The notes below the pieces were generated by a model that saw only the letters and a list, made by a program, of their open reading frames with translations, did no database searches and was not told the DNA's origin. A stretch of DNA of 36,258 nt, taken from assembly GCA_902775355.1 (NCBI GenBank), contig CACYLY010000063.1, positions 374 through 36,631 on the forward strand, given 5' to 3'. This stretch comes from Oscillospiraceae bacterium. GTDB taxonomy: Bacteria; Bacillota; Clostridia; Oscillospirales; Oscillospiraceae. The position numbers were made by a program, and so were the translations under genes. This document shows, piece after piece, positions 7,954-15,500 of this stretch; within the stretch, counting starts at the first letter, position 1, and each line of letters starts with the position of its first letter.

Positions 7954-7973
7954 TGCGTTTCTGAAAGGCGGCC

Positions 7974-8043
7974 ATACAACCCCTCCGTCATTCGGCTCGC
8001 GGGGGATTGCCGAATGCCACCTCCCCTTACACAGGGGAGGTTT
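7974..8043 (+). repeat. Two-hairpin intergenic repeat, plus-oriented copy
   Basis: ACAACCCCTCCGTCATTCGG start, a CATTCGGC...GCCGAATG arm, then CTCCCC...GGGGAGG. It forms a head-to-head pair with the copy at 7876-7953, separated by about 20 bases. Confidence 0.7.
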
Positions 8044-8076
8044 ACTGCCATTCCGTTGTCACGAGATTCCGAATTC

Positions 8077-8280
8077 TTATCCGATGTCCAGCTCGATGGG
8101 CTTGTCGATCTCCTCGCCCACGTATTTTCCGTTCTTTTTCCGCTGCTTGACGCACTCGGTGAGCAGGTACTCGATCTGCCCGTTCAGGGAGCGGAAGTCG
8201 TCCTCCGCCCAGCGGGCCAGGGCGTCATAGAGTTTGGGGGACAGGCGCAGCGGCACCTGTTTCTTCGCATTGTCAGCCAT
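8077..8280 (-). CDS. Arc-like ribbon-helix-helix DNA-binding protein
   Basis: A 67-residue protein. Residues about 8-47 show the ribbon-helix-helix pattern of the Arc/MetJ superfamily: a short strand (KQVPLRLS), helix A ([17 protein letters not shown]) and helix B ([16 protein letters not shown]). Such proteins bind DNA as dimers, inserting the strand into the major groove. It is encoded 24 bases downstream of the SPFH gene, and the shared promoter carries two palindromic boxes one helical turn apart, so autoregulation is a reasonable inference. The tail after residue 50 is acidic and unstructured-looking. Confidence 0.85.
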   Translation of the reverse strand: MADNAKKQVPLRLSPKLYDALARWAEDDFRSLNGQIEYLLTECVKQRKKNGKYVGEEIDKPIELDIG

Positions 8281-8304
8281 GGCTGCTCCCTTTCATTTCC
8301 CAGA

Positions 8305-9276
8305 TCAATACAGGCTGCCGGAATTGACCACCGGCTGGGCGTCCCGGTTTCCGCAGAGCACCACCAGGAGGTTGGAGACCATGGCGGCCTTCCGCTCCTC
8401 GTCCAGCTCCACGGTGTGGTTCTCGCTGAGCCGCTCCAGGGCCATCTCCCGCTGCAGCATGACCGCCGCGATCTCCGGCGCGTAGGCCAGGTAGGTGATG
8501 CGGGCCTCGATGACTTCGATGCCGGCCTCCTGGACCTTCTGCTGGATCTCGTCCCGGATGCGCTGGGCCACCAGCTCGCTGGAGCCCCGGAGGCTGCCCT
8601 CGTCCGCCACGCCGTCGCCGGTGGTGTCCACCCCGGGGGCCACGTCATAGGGGTAGATGCGCACGATGTTGCGCACCGCGCTGTCGCACTGCAGAGACAG
8701 GTATTCCTTGTAGTTGTCCACGTTGAAGACGGCCTTGGCGGTGTCCACCACCTTCCAGATCACGGCGATGCCGATCTCCACGGGGTTGCCCAGGCAGTCG
8801 TTGATCTTCTGCCGGGAGTTGGAGAGGGTCATGGCCTTCAGGGAGATCTTCTTGTTGGTCAGCTCCGCGTTCTGGGCCGAGCCTGCCAGCAGCACGTTCA
8901 GGGTGCTGTTGGCGGCGCTGCCGCCGTCCACGTCCCCGGACTGGTTCAGCTTGGTCTTGGCCGCCGGGTTCACGCCCACGCAGAAGGGATTGACATAGTA
9001 GAAGCCCTCCTCCTTCAGGGTGCCGATGTACTTGCCGAAGAGGGTGAGCACCAGGGCCTCCTGGGGCTTCAGGATCTTCAGGCCCAGGGCGGGGAGCCAG
9101 CCGATGGAGACCCAGATCACGCCGATCACGAACAGGGGGCCGCCCCAGGCCTGCCCCTTGTCGAAGCCGAAAATGCTGCCCACGACCATGAGAGCCACCG
9201 CCGCCAGATACAGCAGGACGATCAGCAGCAGCATGGACATGCCGTTTTTCTTGTTATTCAACACGATTTCTTTCAT
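8305..9276 (-). CDS. SPFH/band-7 domain membrane protein, apparently missing an internal block
   Basis: A 323-residue protein: two N-terminal hydrophobic segments (about 13-36 and 47-65), then an SPFH domain from about 67 ([20 protein letters not shown] ... GFYYVNPF) through [19 protein letters not shown], ending in the family tail [24 protein letters not shown] proteins form membrane-bound ring scaffolds. Oddity: MLQR is followed directly by EMALERL (junction at 8448/8449), whereas homologues I recall carry about 21 residues (QQASAIIDAR ... GAVGMV) in between; the frame is kept. The start at 9276 has GAAGGAGG upstream; the in-frame extension to 9336 would start upstream of the transcription start. 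Promoter at 9308-9336. Confidence 0.87.
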   Translation of the reverse strand: MKEIVLNNKKNGMSMLLLIVLLYLAAVALMVVGSIFGFDKGQAWGGPLFVIGVIWVSIGWLPALGLKILKPQEALVLTLFGKYIGTLKEEGFYYVNPFCVGVNPAAKTKLNQSGDVDGGSAANSTLNVLLAGSAQNAELTNKKISLKAMTLSNSRQKINDCLGNPVEIGIAVIWKVVDTAKAVFNVDNYKEYLSLQCDSAVRNIVRIYPYDVAPGVDTTGDGVADEGSLRGSSELVAQRIRDEIQQKVQEAGIEVIEARITYLAYAPEIAAVMLQREMALERLSENHTVELDEERKAAMVSNLLVVLCGNRDAQPVVNSGSLY

Positions 9277-9297
9277 TTCTCGTGCCCTCCTTCGTTT

Positions 9298-9316
9298 TGA
9301 TATCAAAATGATATCA
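9298..9316. promoter_or_regulatory. Candidate operator: two TGATATCA palindromes, 11-bp spacing
   Basis: TGATATCA at 9298-9305 and 9309-9316 with a 3-base spacer. One box overlaps the -10 element and the other the predicted transcription start of the SPFH/RHH transcript. Two palindromic boxes one turn apart fit cooperative ribbon-helix-helix repressor binding. Confidence 0.65.
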
Positions 9317-9336
9317 CCGGGATATGGCTTTGTCAA
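9308..9336 (-). promoter_or_regulatory. Sigma-A promoter of the SPFH-RHH operon
   Basis: On the minus strand, TTGACA (9331-9336), a 17-base spacer, TATCAT (9308-9313). Perfect -35 and 5/6 -10; the start of transcription should be near 9300, about 25 bases before the SPFH ATG. Confidence 0.85.
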
Positions 9337-9435
9337 GGGCTTTGTGAAAAAAATTACAAAGAATCGTCAAGACCTGCGGCGACGCGCAGGCCTCCGCCCG
9401 CAGGGGAGGGGCTTGTGTTGCCCGCGGATACGGTA

Positions 9436-9501
9436 TAACCCCTTCCGTCACCCGGCTTGCGTGAGACGCCGGGCGACACCTCCCCCGGTGGGGGAGGCAA
9501 G
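9436..9501 (+). repeat. Two-hairpin intergenic repeat, copy at 9436
   Basis: TAACCCCTTCCGTCACCCGG, GTCACCCGGC...GCCGGGCGAC arm, then CTCCCCC/GGGGGAG and GGCAAG. Lies upstream of the SPFH promoter. Confidence 0.75.
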
Positions 9502-9654
9502 TACGTTCCGTCCGTCGCGTCTCGCGCCAACGCATCATTCCGCGCCGTAGGGGCTGGCGCCCTCGACAGCCCGCAATCTGTGCCAAGGTCTATTCTCTGC
9601 CGTAGGGGCGACCTCCGCTTCGCTCCGCCCTTGCGGTCGCCCGCGAAGGACGGT

Positions 9655-9720
9655 ACAAGCCCTCCGTCATCCGCCTCGCGGGGGATCGGCGGACGACACC
9701 CTCCGCCTTGCGGTACCCGG
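9655..9720 (+). repeat. Two-hairpin intergenic repeat, copy at 9655
   Basis: ACAAGCCCTCCGTCATCCGC, CCGCC...GGCGG arm, and a degenerate second hairpin (CCCTCCGCCTTGCGG) in place of the C-run/G-run pair. Confidence 0.65.
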
Positions 9721-9869
9721 AAAAATGTTCGCGCATTCGCTTGCTCCATTTTTCCGACCGCTGCGGAAATTGCGGCTTTGCTTCCTCTGCCACTGGCAGC
9801 GCAAAGCCGCAATTCCCCTTGCACAGGGGAGCTTGGATCGCGCCGGCGTTTCGACAGGGCCTCTGATAG

Positions 9870-9909
9870 GGCGCAGCCCCCGGGGACGGCTGTCCTCGGG
9901 GGCTGCGCC
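9870..9909 (-). terminator. Terminator-like hairpin after the Dabb gene
   Basis: A strong 12-bp stem GCGCAGCCCCCG (9871-9882) with CGGGGGCTGCGC (9897-9908), 11 bases past the stop of the minus-strand gene at 9920. No U tract follows, so it may be a 3' stabiliser rather than a classic terminator. Confidence 0.55.
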
Positions 9910-9919
9910 TGTCTTTCCT

Positions 9920-10207
9920 TCAATCTTCGTCGCAGTCGAAGATCGCTTTTTTCGCCACCAGGCCGCCGTATTCGGATTTCCAGCGCAGATGGGGCTCCGA
10001 GAGGTCATAGGCGGGCAGCGCCTCCTTGTCCATGTCCATGACGATCATCAGATCGAAGCGGTTCGGCCGGTCGGAATTGGACAGGCGGAGCTCAACGCTG
10101 CGGATCCCCGGGATGGACAGCGTCTGCTCAAAAATGCCGCGGATCGGCTTTTCCAGCGCGCGCCAGTCCGTCCCCTCCACAAACTTGACGATGATATAAT
10201 GCTTCAT
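9920..10207 (-). CDS. Dabb (stress-responsive alpha/beta barrel) family protein
   Basis: A 95-residue single-domain protein with the ferredoxin-like Dabb pattern: N-terminal strand MKHYIIVKF, a helix, strand GIRSVELRLSNSDRPNRFDLM, and the conserved YDLSEPHLRWKSEYG segment near the C-terminus. Dabb proteins are usually homodimers; the biochemical role of this clade is unknown. A strong ribosome site (AAGGAGG) lies 4 bases before the ATG. It is the last of three minus-strand genes after cysE and the YgjV-like gene, but a hairpin at 10262-10310 separates it from them and could reduce its expression. Confidence 0.83.
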   Translation of the reverse strand: MKHYIIVKFVEGTDWRALEKPIRGIFEQTLSIPGIRSVELRLSNSDRPNRFDLMIVMDMDKEALPAYDLSEPHLRWKSEYGGLVAKKAIFDCDED

Positions 10208-10261
10208 GCTTCCTCCTTCGCGGGCCGGGGAGGGCTCCCCGCCGCATTCTTTCCGATAAAC

Positions 10262-10310
10262 GGAGAAAGCCCGGAAGAGCGCGGCAAAGCCGCCCTTCCG
10301 GGTCTTCTCC
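10262..10310 (-). terminator. Terminator-like hairpin between the YgjV-like and Dabb genes
   Basis: Nearly perfect 16-bp arms (10262-10277 with 10295-10310) around an inner GCGGC/GCCGC stem, starting right after the stop of the gene at 10316. Ends in TTTCTCC on the minus strand; possibly a leaky terminator or mRNA boundary. Confidence 0.55.
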
Positions 10311-10315
10311 TTCGC

Positions 10316-10921
10316 TCAGAGCGCGCGCTCCCAGGCGCCGCCCTTCTGCTCGTAGCCCATCTTTTTCAGATAGCCCACGTGGCCCTCCTCCGCGTGCTCG
10401 TAGCGCAGCAGCTTCAGGCCCTCGTTGGGCAGGTGCTCCAGCAGGTAGCGGCCCTCGGAGCTGTCCCGATAGGTGGGGGTGCTGTAGTCCAGGGCGATGT
10501 CCAGCGCGCCCGCGGTCTCCTTGCCCAGCATGAGGCCCGCGGCCTCGTCCCCGTGGCAGACCAGGAAGGCCCGGTCCAGCGCGTTCTCGTCCCAGTTGCG
10601 GCCGGGGAAGCACTTGGCGATATCCTCCCGGTGCTCCAGCAGGAAGTGGCTCACGTAGCCGTCGGCGGGCCGCAGGCTCACCAGGCGGTAGTTGGGCTCG
10701 CTGTTGCGCAGCTTCCACAGATAGTAGAGGTTGATGAGCACCAGGCAGATGTTCATGATCATGGTGGGATAGGAGTGGATCAGCAGGGCGTAGGCGGCGA
10801 AGATGAAGCTGCCGATGCTGTTGACCACCCGCAGCTTCACCACTGAAGCCAACAGGAAGGAAACCAGCACCAGGGCCGAGCCCACGTAGCCGATGATCGC
10901 GTAAATTGTCGCGGTATCCAT
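10316..10921 (-). CDS. YgjV-like membrane protein with C-terminal acetyltransferase-like domain
   Basis: A 201-residue protein. Residues 1-70 contain three transmembrane helices (about 6-26, 31-48, 53-70) resembling YgjV inner-membrane proteins (GYVGSALVLVSFLLASVVKL, then NSIGSFIFAAYALLI). The soluble part (about 75-201) looks like a GNAT-type fold: LVCHGDEAAGLMLG, DIALDYSTPTYRD and the closing HVGYLKKMGYEQKGGAW, which recalls the final strand-helix of N-acetyltransferases. No acetyl-CoA P-loop (Q/RxxGxG/A) is clear, so activity is doubtful. GGGAG lies 7 bases before the ATG. It follows cysE by 36 bases. Confidence 0.72.
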   Translation of the reverse strand: MDTATIYAIIGYVGSALVLVSFLLASVVKLRVVNSIGSFIFAAYALLIHSYPTMIMNICLVLINLYYLWKLRNSEPNYRLVSLRPADGYVSHFLLEHREDIAKCFPGRNWDENALDRAFLVCHGDEAAGLMLGKETAGALDIALDYSTPTYRDSSEGRYLLEHLPNEGLKLLRYEHAEEGHVGYLKKMGYEQKGGAWERAL

Positions 10922-10957
10922 GCGTATTCTCCCTTTCGTATGTGATATTTGGTTTTC

Positions 10958-11626
10958 TCAGATGATCCAGCTGTCGGGCCGCTCCATCTCCAGCTCGCTC
11001 TCCCGCTTTTTCAGGCGGGCCAGCTCCTCCCGCAGGGCGGCCAGGTCCGAGGTGATGGGGTCGGGCACGTCGTGGACGTGGTCCACTTCCTTGACGTAGT
11101 TGATCTTCTCCCCGGCCAGGCGGACCACCCGGGCGGGAATGCCTACGGCGGTGCTGTTCTCGGGAATGTCCTGCAGCACCACGGAGTTGGCCGCCACGCG
11201 GCTGCCCGAGCCGATGGTGATGGGGCCCAGCACCTTGGCGCCGGTGCCGATGAGCACGTTGTTGCCGATGGTGGGGTGGCGCTTGCCGGTCTCCTTGCCG
11301 GTGCCGCCCAGGGTGACTCCGTGGTAGATCAGGCAGTCGTCCCCGATCTCGGCGGTCTCGCCGATGACCAGGCCCATGCCGTGGTCGATGACCAGGCGCT
11401 TGCCGATCTTCGCCCCCGGGTGGATCTCGATGCCGGTGCGGCGGCGGCTGGCCTGGGAGATCACCCGGGCCAGGAACAAAAGCCCATGGGTGTAGCACCA
11501 GTGGGCCCGACGGTGGCTGCGCACAGCTTTCAGGCCGGGGTAGAGCAGCAGCACCTCCAGCGCGGAGCGGGCGGCGGGGTCTCTGGCCTGATAGGCTTTG
11601 ACGGTATCCATCAAATCATGAAACAT
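10958..11626 (-). CDS. cysE: Serine O-acetyltransferase
   Basis: A 222-residue enzyme that acetylates L-serine with acetyl-CoA to O-acetylserine, the carbon acceptor for cysteine synthesis. An N-terminal helical part (DPAARSALEVLLLYPGLKAV, HRRAHW) leads into the left-handed beta-helix of hexapeptide repeats with the hallmark TGIEIHPGAKIG, DHGMGLVIGET and GVTLGGTGKETGKRHPTIG sequences; the catalytic His/Asp pair is in the DHGMG region. Residues about 185-222 form a charged coil. The size matches the short Firmicutes CysE/EpsC type. GGAAAGGAAG precedes the ATG, and a consensus promoter lies at 11725-11753. The first gene of a minus-strand transcript; no sulfur-assimilation genes are nearby. Confidence 0.96.
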   Translation of the reverse strand: MFHDLMDTVKAYQARDPAARSALEVLLLYPGLKAVRSHRRAHWCYTHGLLFLARVISQASRRRTGIEIHPGAKIGKRLVIDHGMGLVIGETAEIGDDCLIYHGVTLGGTGKETGKRHPTIGNNVLIGTGAKVLGPITIGSGSRVAANSVVLQDIPENSTAVGIPARVVRLAGEKINYVKEVDHVHDVPDPITSDLAALREELARLKKRESELEMERPDSWII

Positions 11627-11724
11627 GGCAAACTTCCTTTCCGTATCATCGTATGCGGAAAGGGCGACATCGGCGCGGAATGAAAAGCATGGCGTGACCT
11701 CGCTGCATCAAGGATCTTTACCGT

Positions 11725-11753
11725 ATTATAGTCCGGGCCGCGGAGACTGTCAA
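11725..11753 (-). promoter_or_regulatory. Consensus promoter of cysE
   Basis: On the minus strand, TTGACA (11748-11753), exactly 17 bases, TATAAT (11725-11730). A perfect match to the sigma-A consensus, leaving a roughly 90-base 5' UTR in which I see no T-box hallmarks. Confidence 0.92.
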
Positions 11754-11787
11754 CCGCAGAAAGCGGCGGTCCGGGCCATCGTTTGCC

Positions 11788-11816
11788 TTGCAAATGGTAA
11801 AAGCCGGTGCTATACT
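11788..11816 (+). promoter_or_regulatory. Promoter of the LRR gene cluster
   Basis: TTGCAA (11788-11793), 17 bases, TATACT (11811-11816); transcription should start near 11823. It is divergent from the cysE promoter, 35 bases away. It also shows that an upstream in-frame ATG at 11807 cannot be the translation start. Confidence 0.78.
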
Positions 11817-11860
11817 ATATTGGTAATACTATCAGAAGTATGCTCTGGGGGTACGGAACC

Positions 11861-13762
11861 ATGAAGAACAACCCTGCGTTGACCAAGCTGATCGGGCTGC
11901 TGTATGTCGCAGCGCTTTTTCTTTTGGGGGTGAGCCCTCCGCGGATCGCTCCCATCGATACGCCGAAGCCTGCCGCTCATGTGGAGCAGGCCTCGGTGAC
12001 CGAAGTCGGAACGGAGTCCGAGGAGACGCCGATGCCGGTGGAGACGGGCAAACCTCTGTGGGAGGCGCTGCAGGAGACGGACGTGACGCTGTCCGCCGGC
12101 GTCTTTTCCTCCGGTTCCACCGATTTGACGCTGGTGCTCCAGCCCGGCGAGACCGCCCTGCTGGACCAGTTTGACAAGCTGCAGAGTCTGGACGCCAGCG
12201 GCAGCACCAACTATGAGGAGCTGCGGGACTGGGGGCTCCAACACCCGGAGGTGGCGCTGCTCTACACGCTGCCTCTGCCCACCGGCCAGGTGCTGGCCAG
12301 CACCGCCCGTGAGGTGGATCTCACCGGCATCCAGAGCGAGCAGGTGGCGGAGACCGCCGGCATGCTGGTCTATGCGCCGGAGCTGAAGACTGTGGAGCTG
12401 GGTACGCCGGACGACGGCACCCTCGTCACCGGCGAGGATCTGGAGCTGCTGCGCCAGATGCTGCCTCAGGCGGAGATCCGCTACACCGTGACCCTCCTGG
12501 GCAAGGAGCTGGATCCCAATACGGAGAGCCTGGATCTCAGCGAGCTGAAGAGCGAGGACGTGCCCGGAGCCGTGGCGGCTCTGTCCGGACTGGGCGCGCT
12601 GAAGGATCTGATCCTCCCCGGCGGCGAGGAGGGCCTCAGCCTGGAGGAGGCGCTGTCCATCGCCGAGGCGGTGCCCGGCGCCCTGGTCCATTACCCGGTG
12701 AGCCTCTACGGCAAGAGCTTTGACCTGGCCGACGAGGGCCTGGACCTGAACCACATCCAGATCCCCGACCAGGGGGAGACCGTGCGGCTGCTGCTGCCCT
12801 GCATGCACGCCTGCACCTGGCTGGACATGGACAGCTGCGGGGTGGACAACGAGCATATGGCCCAGATCCGGGACGAGAATCCCGGGGTGGAGGTCATCTG
12901 GCGCGTCAACTTCGGCACCAACTACTCCGTGCGCACCAACGTCACCAAGATCCTGGCCTCTATGCCCTCCAAGGGCGGCACCCTCTATGACGACGTGGGC
13001 GAGCAGCTGCAGTACTGCACCAAGGTCCGCTATCTGGACCTGGGCCACAACGAACATATCTCGGACTTCGAGTTCATCCGCTATATGCCTGACCTGGAGG
13101 TGGTGGTCATCTCCATGACCGGCATCAGCGACCTGAGCCCCTTCACCGCCTGCCCCAACCTGCTGTATCTGGAGGCCGGCAACACCAAGATCAACGACCT
13201 GAGTCCCCTGGCGGAGTGCAAGAACCTGAAGCATCTGAACATCGGCACCAACATCGGCATCCGGGACATCAGCCCCCTCTACGGCCTGGAGCTGAAGCGG
13301 CTCTGGATCGGCAGCTACACCCCCGTGCCCGCCGAGCAGGTGGCCGAGATGCAGGAGCGGCACCCCACCCTCATCATCAACACCTCCGCCCCCTCCGGGC
13401 TGGAGAAGGACGCCAGGGGCGGCGCGGCCAACGAGGGCTACATCCTGGGCTGGAAGAATTACCAGAACTACCTGACGGCGGACTGGAACTACTACTCCGC
13501 CACCGGCAGCTTCCCCGCCCAGCGGCCCATCGGCTGGTTCAAGGTCATCTTCAAGTGCTTTGAGTACGACAAGGCCCAGGGCGCCTATGCCTTCTCCTGG
13601 AACGACCCGATGTTCAAGGCCCATGACGCCGGGGTGCACCCGGTGAACACCAAGGTGATCGACACCTCCTTCCTGGCGGAGGATTGGGAGGATCCGGGCT
13701 CCATCATCCCGGACGTGCTCAGCGATCCCCCGGGAGAGACCCTGTACGAATCCGAACACTAA
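11861..13762 (+). CDS. Leucine-rich-repeat surface protein 1 (longest paralogue)
   Basis: 633 residues, first of three tandem paralogues. N-terminal hydrophobic signal/anchor at about 9-24 without a lipobox cysteine, a Thr/Glu/Pro linker, then two copies of a cap module (pattern TLVLQPGETALLDQ ... LDLTGI, and LDPNTESLDLSELKS ... LSLEEAL) where the second paralogue has one. A conserved region near residue 315 (ACTWLDMDSCGVDNEHMAQI) leads into SVRTNVTKILASMPS and an internalin-like LRR block at about 390-483 (YLDLGHN, ISDLSPF, INDLSPLAECKNLKHLNIG, DISPLYG). The C-terminal 150 residues are aromatic-rich and end in ETLYESEH. LRR blocks of this kind bind proteins or glycans; no ligand is known. 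GGGGGT precedes ATG 11861, which lies downstream of the promoter start. Confidence 0.85.
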   Translation: MKNNPALTKLIGLLYVAALFLLGVSPPRIAPIDTPKPAAHVEQASVTEVGTESEETPMPVETGKPLWEALQETDVTLSAGVFSSGSTDLTLVLQPGETALLDQFDKLQSLDASGSTNYEELRDWGLQHPEVALLYTLPLPTGQVLASTAREVDLTGIQSEQVAETAGMLVYAPELKTVELGTPDDGTLVTGEDLELLRQMLPQAEIRYTVTLLGKELDPNTESLDLSELKSEDVPGAVAALSGLGALKDLILPGGEEGLSLEEALSIAEAVPGALVHYPVSLYGKSFDLADEGLDLNHIQIPDQGETVRLLLPCMHACTWLDMDSCGVDNEHMAQIRDENPGVEVIWRVNFGTNYSVRTNVTKILASMPSKGGTLYDDVGEQLQYCTKVRYLDLGHNEHISDFEFIRYMPDLEVVVISMTGISDLSPFTACPNLLYLEAGNTKINDLSPLAECKNLKHLNIGTNIGIRDISPLYGLELKRLWIGSYTPVPAEQVAEMQERHPTLIINTSAPSGLEKDARGGAANEGYILGWKNYQNYLTADWNYYSATGSFPAQRPIGWFKVIFKCFEYDKAQGAYAFSWNDPMFKAHDAGVHPVNTKVIDTSFLAEDWEDPGSIIPDVLSDPPGETLYESEH

Positions 13763-13807
13763 TCCTGATCCGAGCGGCCCGGTCCGCTCGCGGATAAGAG
13801 GCGCGAT

Positions 13808-15484
13808 ATGCGAAAAGTCTGTTATATCTGGATAGCCCTCTGCCTGCTCCTGCTGCTGGCCGGCTGCGATCAGCTGCCGACGCCGGACTGGACTCCGCCC
13901 GCCTCCACGGCGGCAGGCCCCGCCCAGACCGGCGGGGACCGGGAGAGCGCGCCCGCCGGGGCGCCGGAGGGGGAGACGGCGGAGCCCGCCGCTCCCACGC
14001 CTGCGCCGGAGCCCCCCACGCCCTCGCCCAGCCCCGCTCCCGTCCGCTTCGCCGCCGGCGAGGCGAGCTGGGACAGCCGGGAGCTGACCCTGGTGCTGCA
14101 GGAGGGCGAGACGGCCCTGCTGGATCAGCTGCCGGAGCTGCAGCGGCTGGACGCCCGGGGCAGCGAATGCTGGGAGGAGCTGCTGACCTGGAGCGAGAGC
14201 CGCCCGGAGGTGGAGCTGCTCTATACCGTGACCCTGCCCGGCCTGGGGCCGGTGGAAGGGGAGACCGAGAGCCTGGATCTCACCGGCCTCGGCCCGGAGG
14301 AGATCCGGGAGGCCCTGCCGCGGCTGCGCTTTCTGCCGGGCCTGAAGGAGCTGAAGCTCCCCGCGGGGGAGGAGGGCGTGGATCTGGATACGGCCCTGGA
14401 GATCGCCGCGGCCCTGCCGGAAACGGTGATCGCCTATCCCTTTACCATCTACGGCCAGGAGGCCGACCTGTCGGACACCGAGCTGGTGCTTTTCCACCAG
14501 AAGGTCTATGACGAGGGCGAGGAGGTGCGCAGGGTGCTGCCCGCCATGCACGCCTGCACCTGGCTGGACATGGACAGCTGCGGGGTGGACAATGAGAACA
14601 TGGCCCGGATCCGGGACGAGAATCCCGATGTGGAGGTCATCTGGCGGGTCTGGTTCGGAGAAAACTACTCGGTCCGCACCAACGTGACCAAAATCCTGGC
14701 CTCCATGCCCTCCCAGGGCGGCCTGATCAAGGACAGCAACAGCGAGGGCCTCTATTACTGCACCAAGGTCCGCTATCTGGACCTGGGCCACAACCACAGC
14801 CTGAAAGATTTCAGCTTTGTGGAGAACATGCCGGATCTGGAGATCGCCGTGATCTCCATGGCCGATATCGACGATCTGAGCCCCTTCGCCTCCTGCAAAA
14901 AGCTCCTGTATCTGGAGATGGGCAACACCAATGTCAGCGATCTGAGCCCCCTGGCGGAGTGCACCAATCTCCGGCATCTGAACATCGGCACCAACATCGG
15001 CATCACCGACATCAGCCCCCTCTACGAGCTGCCGCTGCTGCGGCTGTGGATCGGCAACTACACCCCCATCCCCGAGGAGCAGGTGGAGAAGATGCAGGAG
15101 CTCCATCCGGACTGCGACATCAACACCACCGTGCCCTCCGGCCTGGAAAAGGACGAGAATGGCGGCGCCGCCAACGAGGGCTATACCATCCTCTGGAAGA
15201 GCTATTCCCTTCCCATGGACATGGGCAGCTACTGGATCGGCGCCCGGCCCATCGGCTATTACAAGGTGGTCTACAAGTGCTTTGACTACGGACACAATGT
15301 CCGGGCCTACGCCTTTGCCTGGAACGACCCTAAGTACACGGGCTTTGATCCCTATGTGGAGCCTGCCAACGTGACGGTGTGGGACACCTCCTTCCTGCTG
15401 GAGTACTGGAGGGACCCCCACTCCGACGAGCCGGATGATACGGACGGCCCGCCGGGCGAGGTTTTGTATCGATTCGAACATTGA
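13808..15484 (+). CDS. Leucine-rich-repeat lipoprotein 2
   Basis: 558 residues, second paralogue, 45 bases after the first. The signal peptide ends in a lipobox (LLLLLAGC, lipid Cys at about 20), so it should be anchored to the membrane and face outward. A Pro/Ala/Thr-rich stalk (about 25-78) precedes one cap module (LTLVLQEGETALLDQ), then the shared ACTWLDMDSCGVDNEN motif near 246, SVRTNVTKILASMPS, and LRRs at about 321-414 (YLDLGHN, IDDLSPF, VSDLSPLAECTNLRHLNIG, DISPLYEL). The C-terminal domain matches the first paralogue closely (PSGLEKDxxGGAANEGY, IGYYKVVYKCFDYG). Presumably co-transcribed with its neighbours; the spacer contains no terminator. Confidence 0.87.
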   Translation: MRKVCYIWIALCLLLLLAGCDQLPTPDWTPPASTAAGPAQTGGDRESAPAGAPEGETAEPAAPTPAPEPPTPSPSPAPVRFAAGEASWDSRELTLVLQEGETALLDQLPELQRLDARGSECWEELLTWSESRPEVELLYTVTLPGLGPVEGETESLDLTGLGPEEIREALPRLRFLPGLKELKLPAGEEGVDLDTALEIAAALPETVIAYPFTIYGQEADLSDTELVLFHQKVYDEGEEVRRVLPAMHACTWLDMDSCGVDNENMARIRDENPDVEVIWRVWFGENYSVRTNVTKILASMPSQGGLIKDSNSEGLYYCTKVRYLDLGHNHSLKDFSFVENMPDLEIAVISMADIDDLSPFASCKKLLYLEMGNTNVSDLSPLAECTNLRHLNIGTNIGITDISPLYELPLLRLWIGNYTPIPEEQVEKMQELHPDCDINTTVPSGLEKDENGGAANEGYTILWKSYSLPMDMGSYWIGARPIGYYKVVYKCFDYGHNVRAYAFAWNDPKYTGFDPYVEPANVTVWDTSFLLEYWRDPHSDEPDDTDGPPGEVLYRFEH

Positions 15485-15500
15485 GAGAAGGAGACTGACC

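Larger units (their letters stand above)
9337..9919. repeat. Intergenic repeat block
   Basis: About 580 bases with no credible gene. Holds two-hairpin repeats at 9436-9501 and 9655-9720, a CGTAGGGGCGACC...GGTCGCCCGC hairpin at about 9601-9643, a long imperfect hairpin at about 9768-9815 (TTGCGGCTTTGC with GCAAAGCCGCAA), a TTCCCCTTGCACAGGGGA hairpin at about 9811-9830, and the hairpin at 9870-9909. Short open frames across it merely read through the repeats. Confidence 0.7.

Noticed and set aside
11640-11724. T-box or S-box riboswitch in the cysE leader
   Set aside because: The 5' UTR is about 90 bases, with no AGGGTGG-like T-box core and no terminator hairpin.
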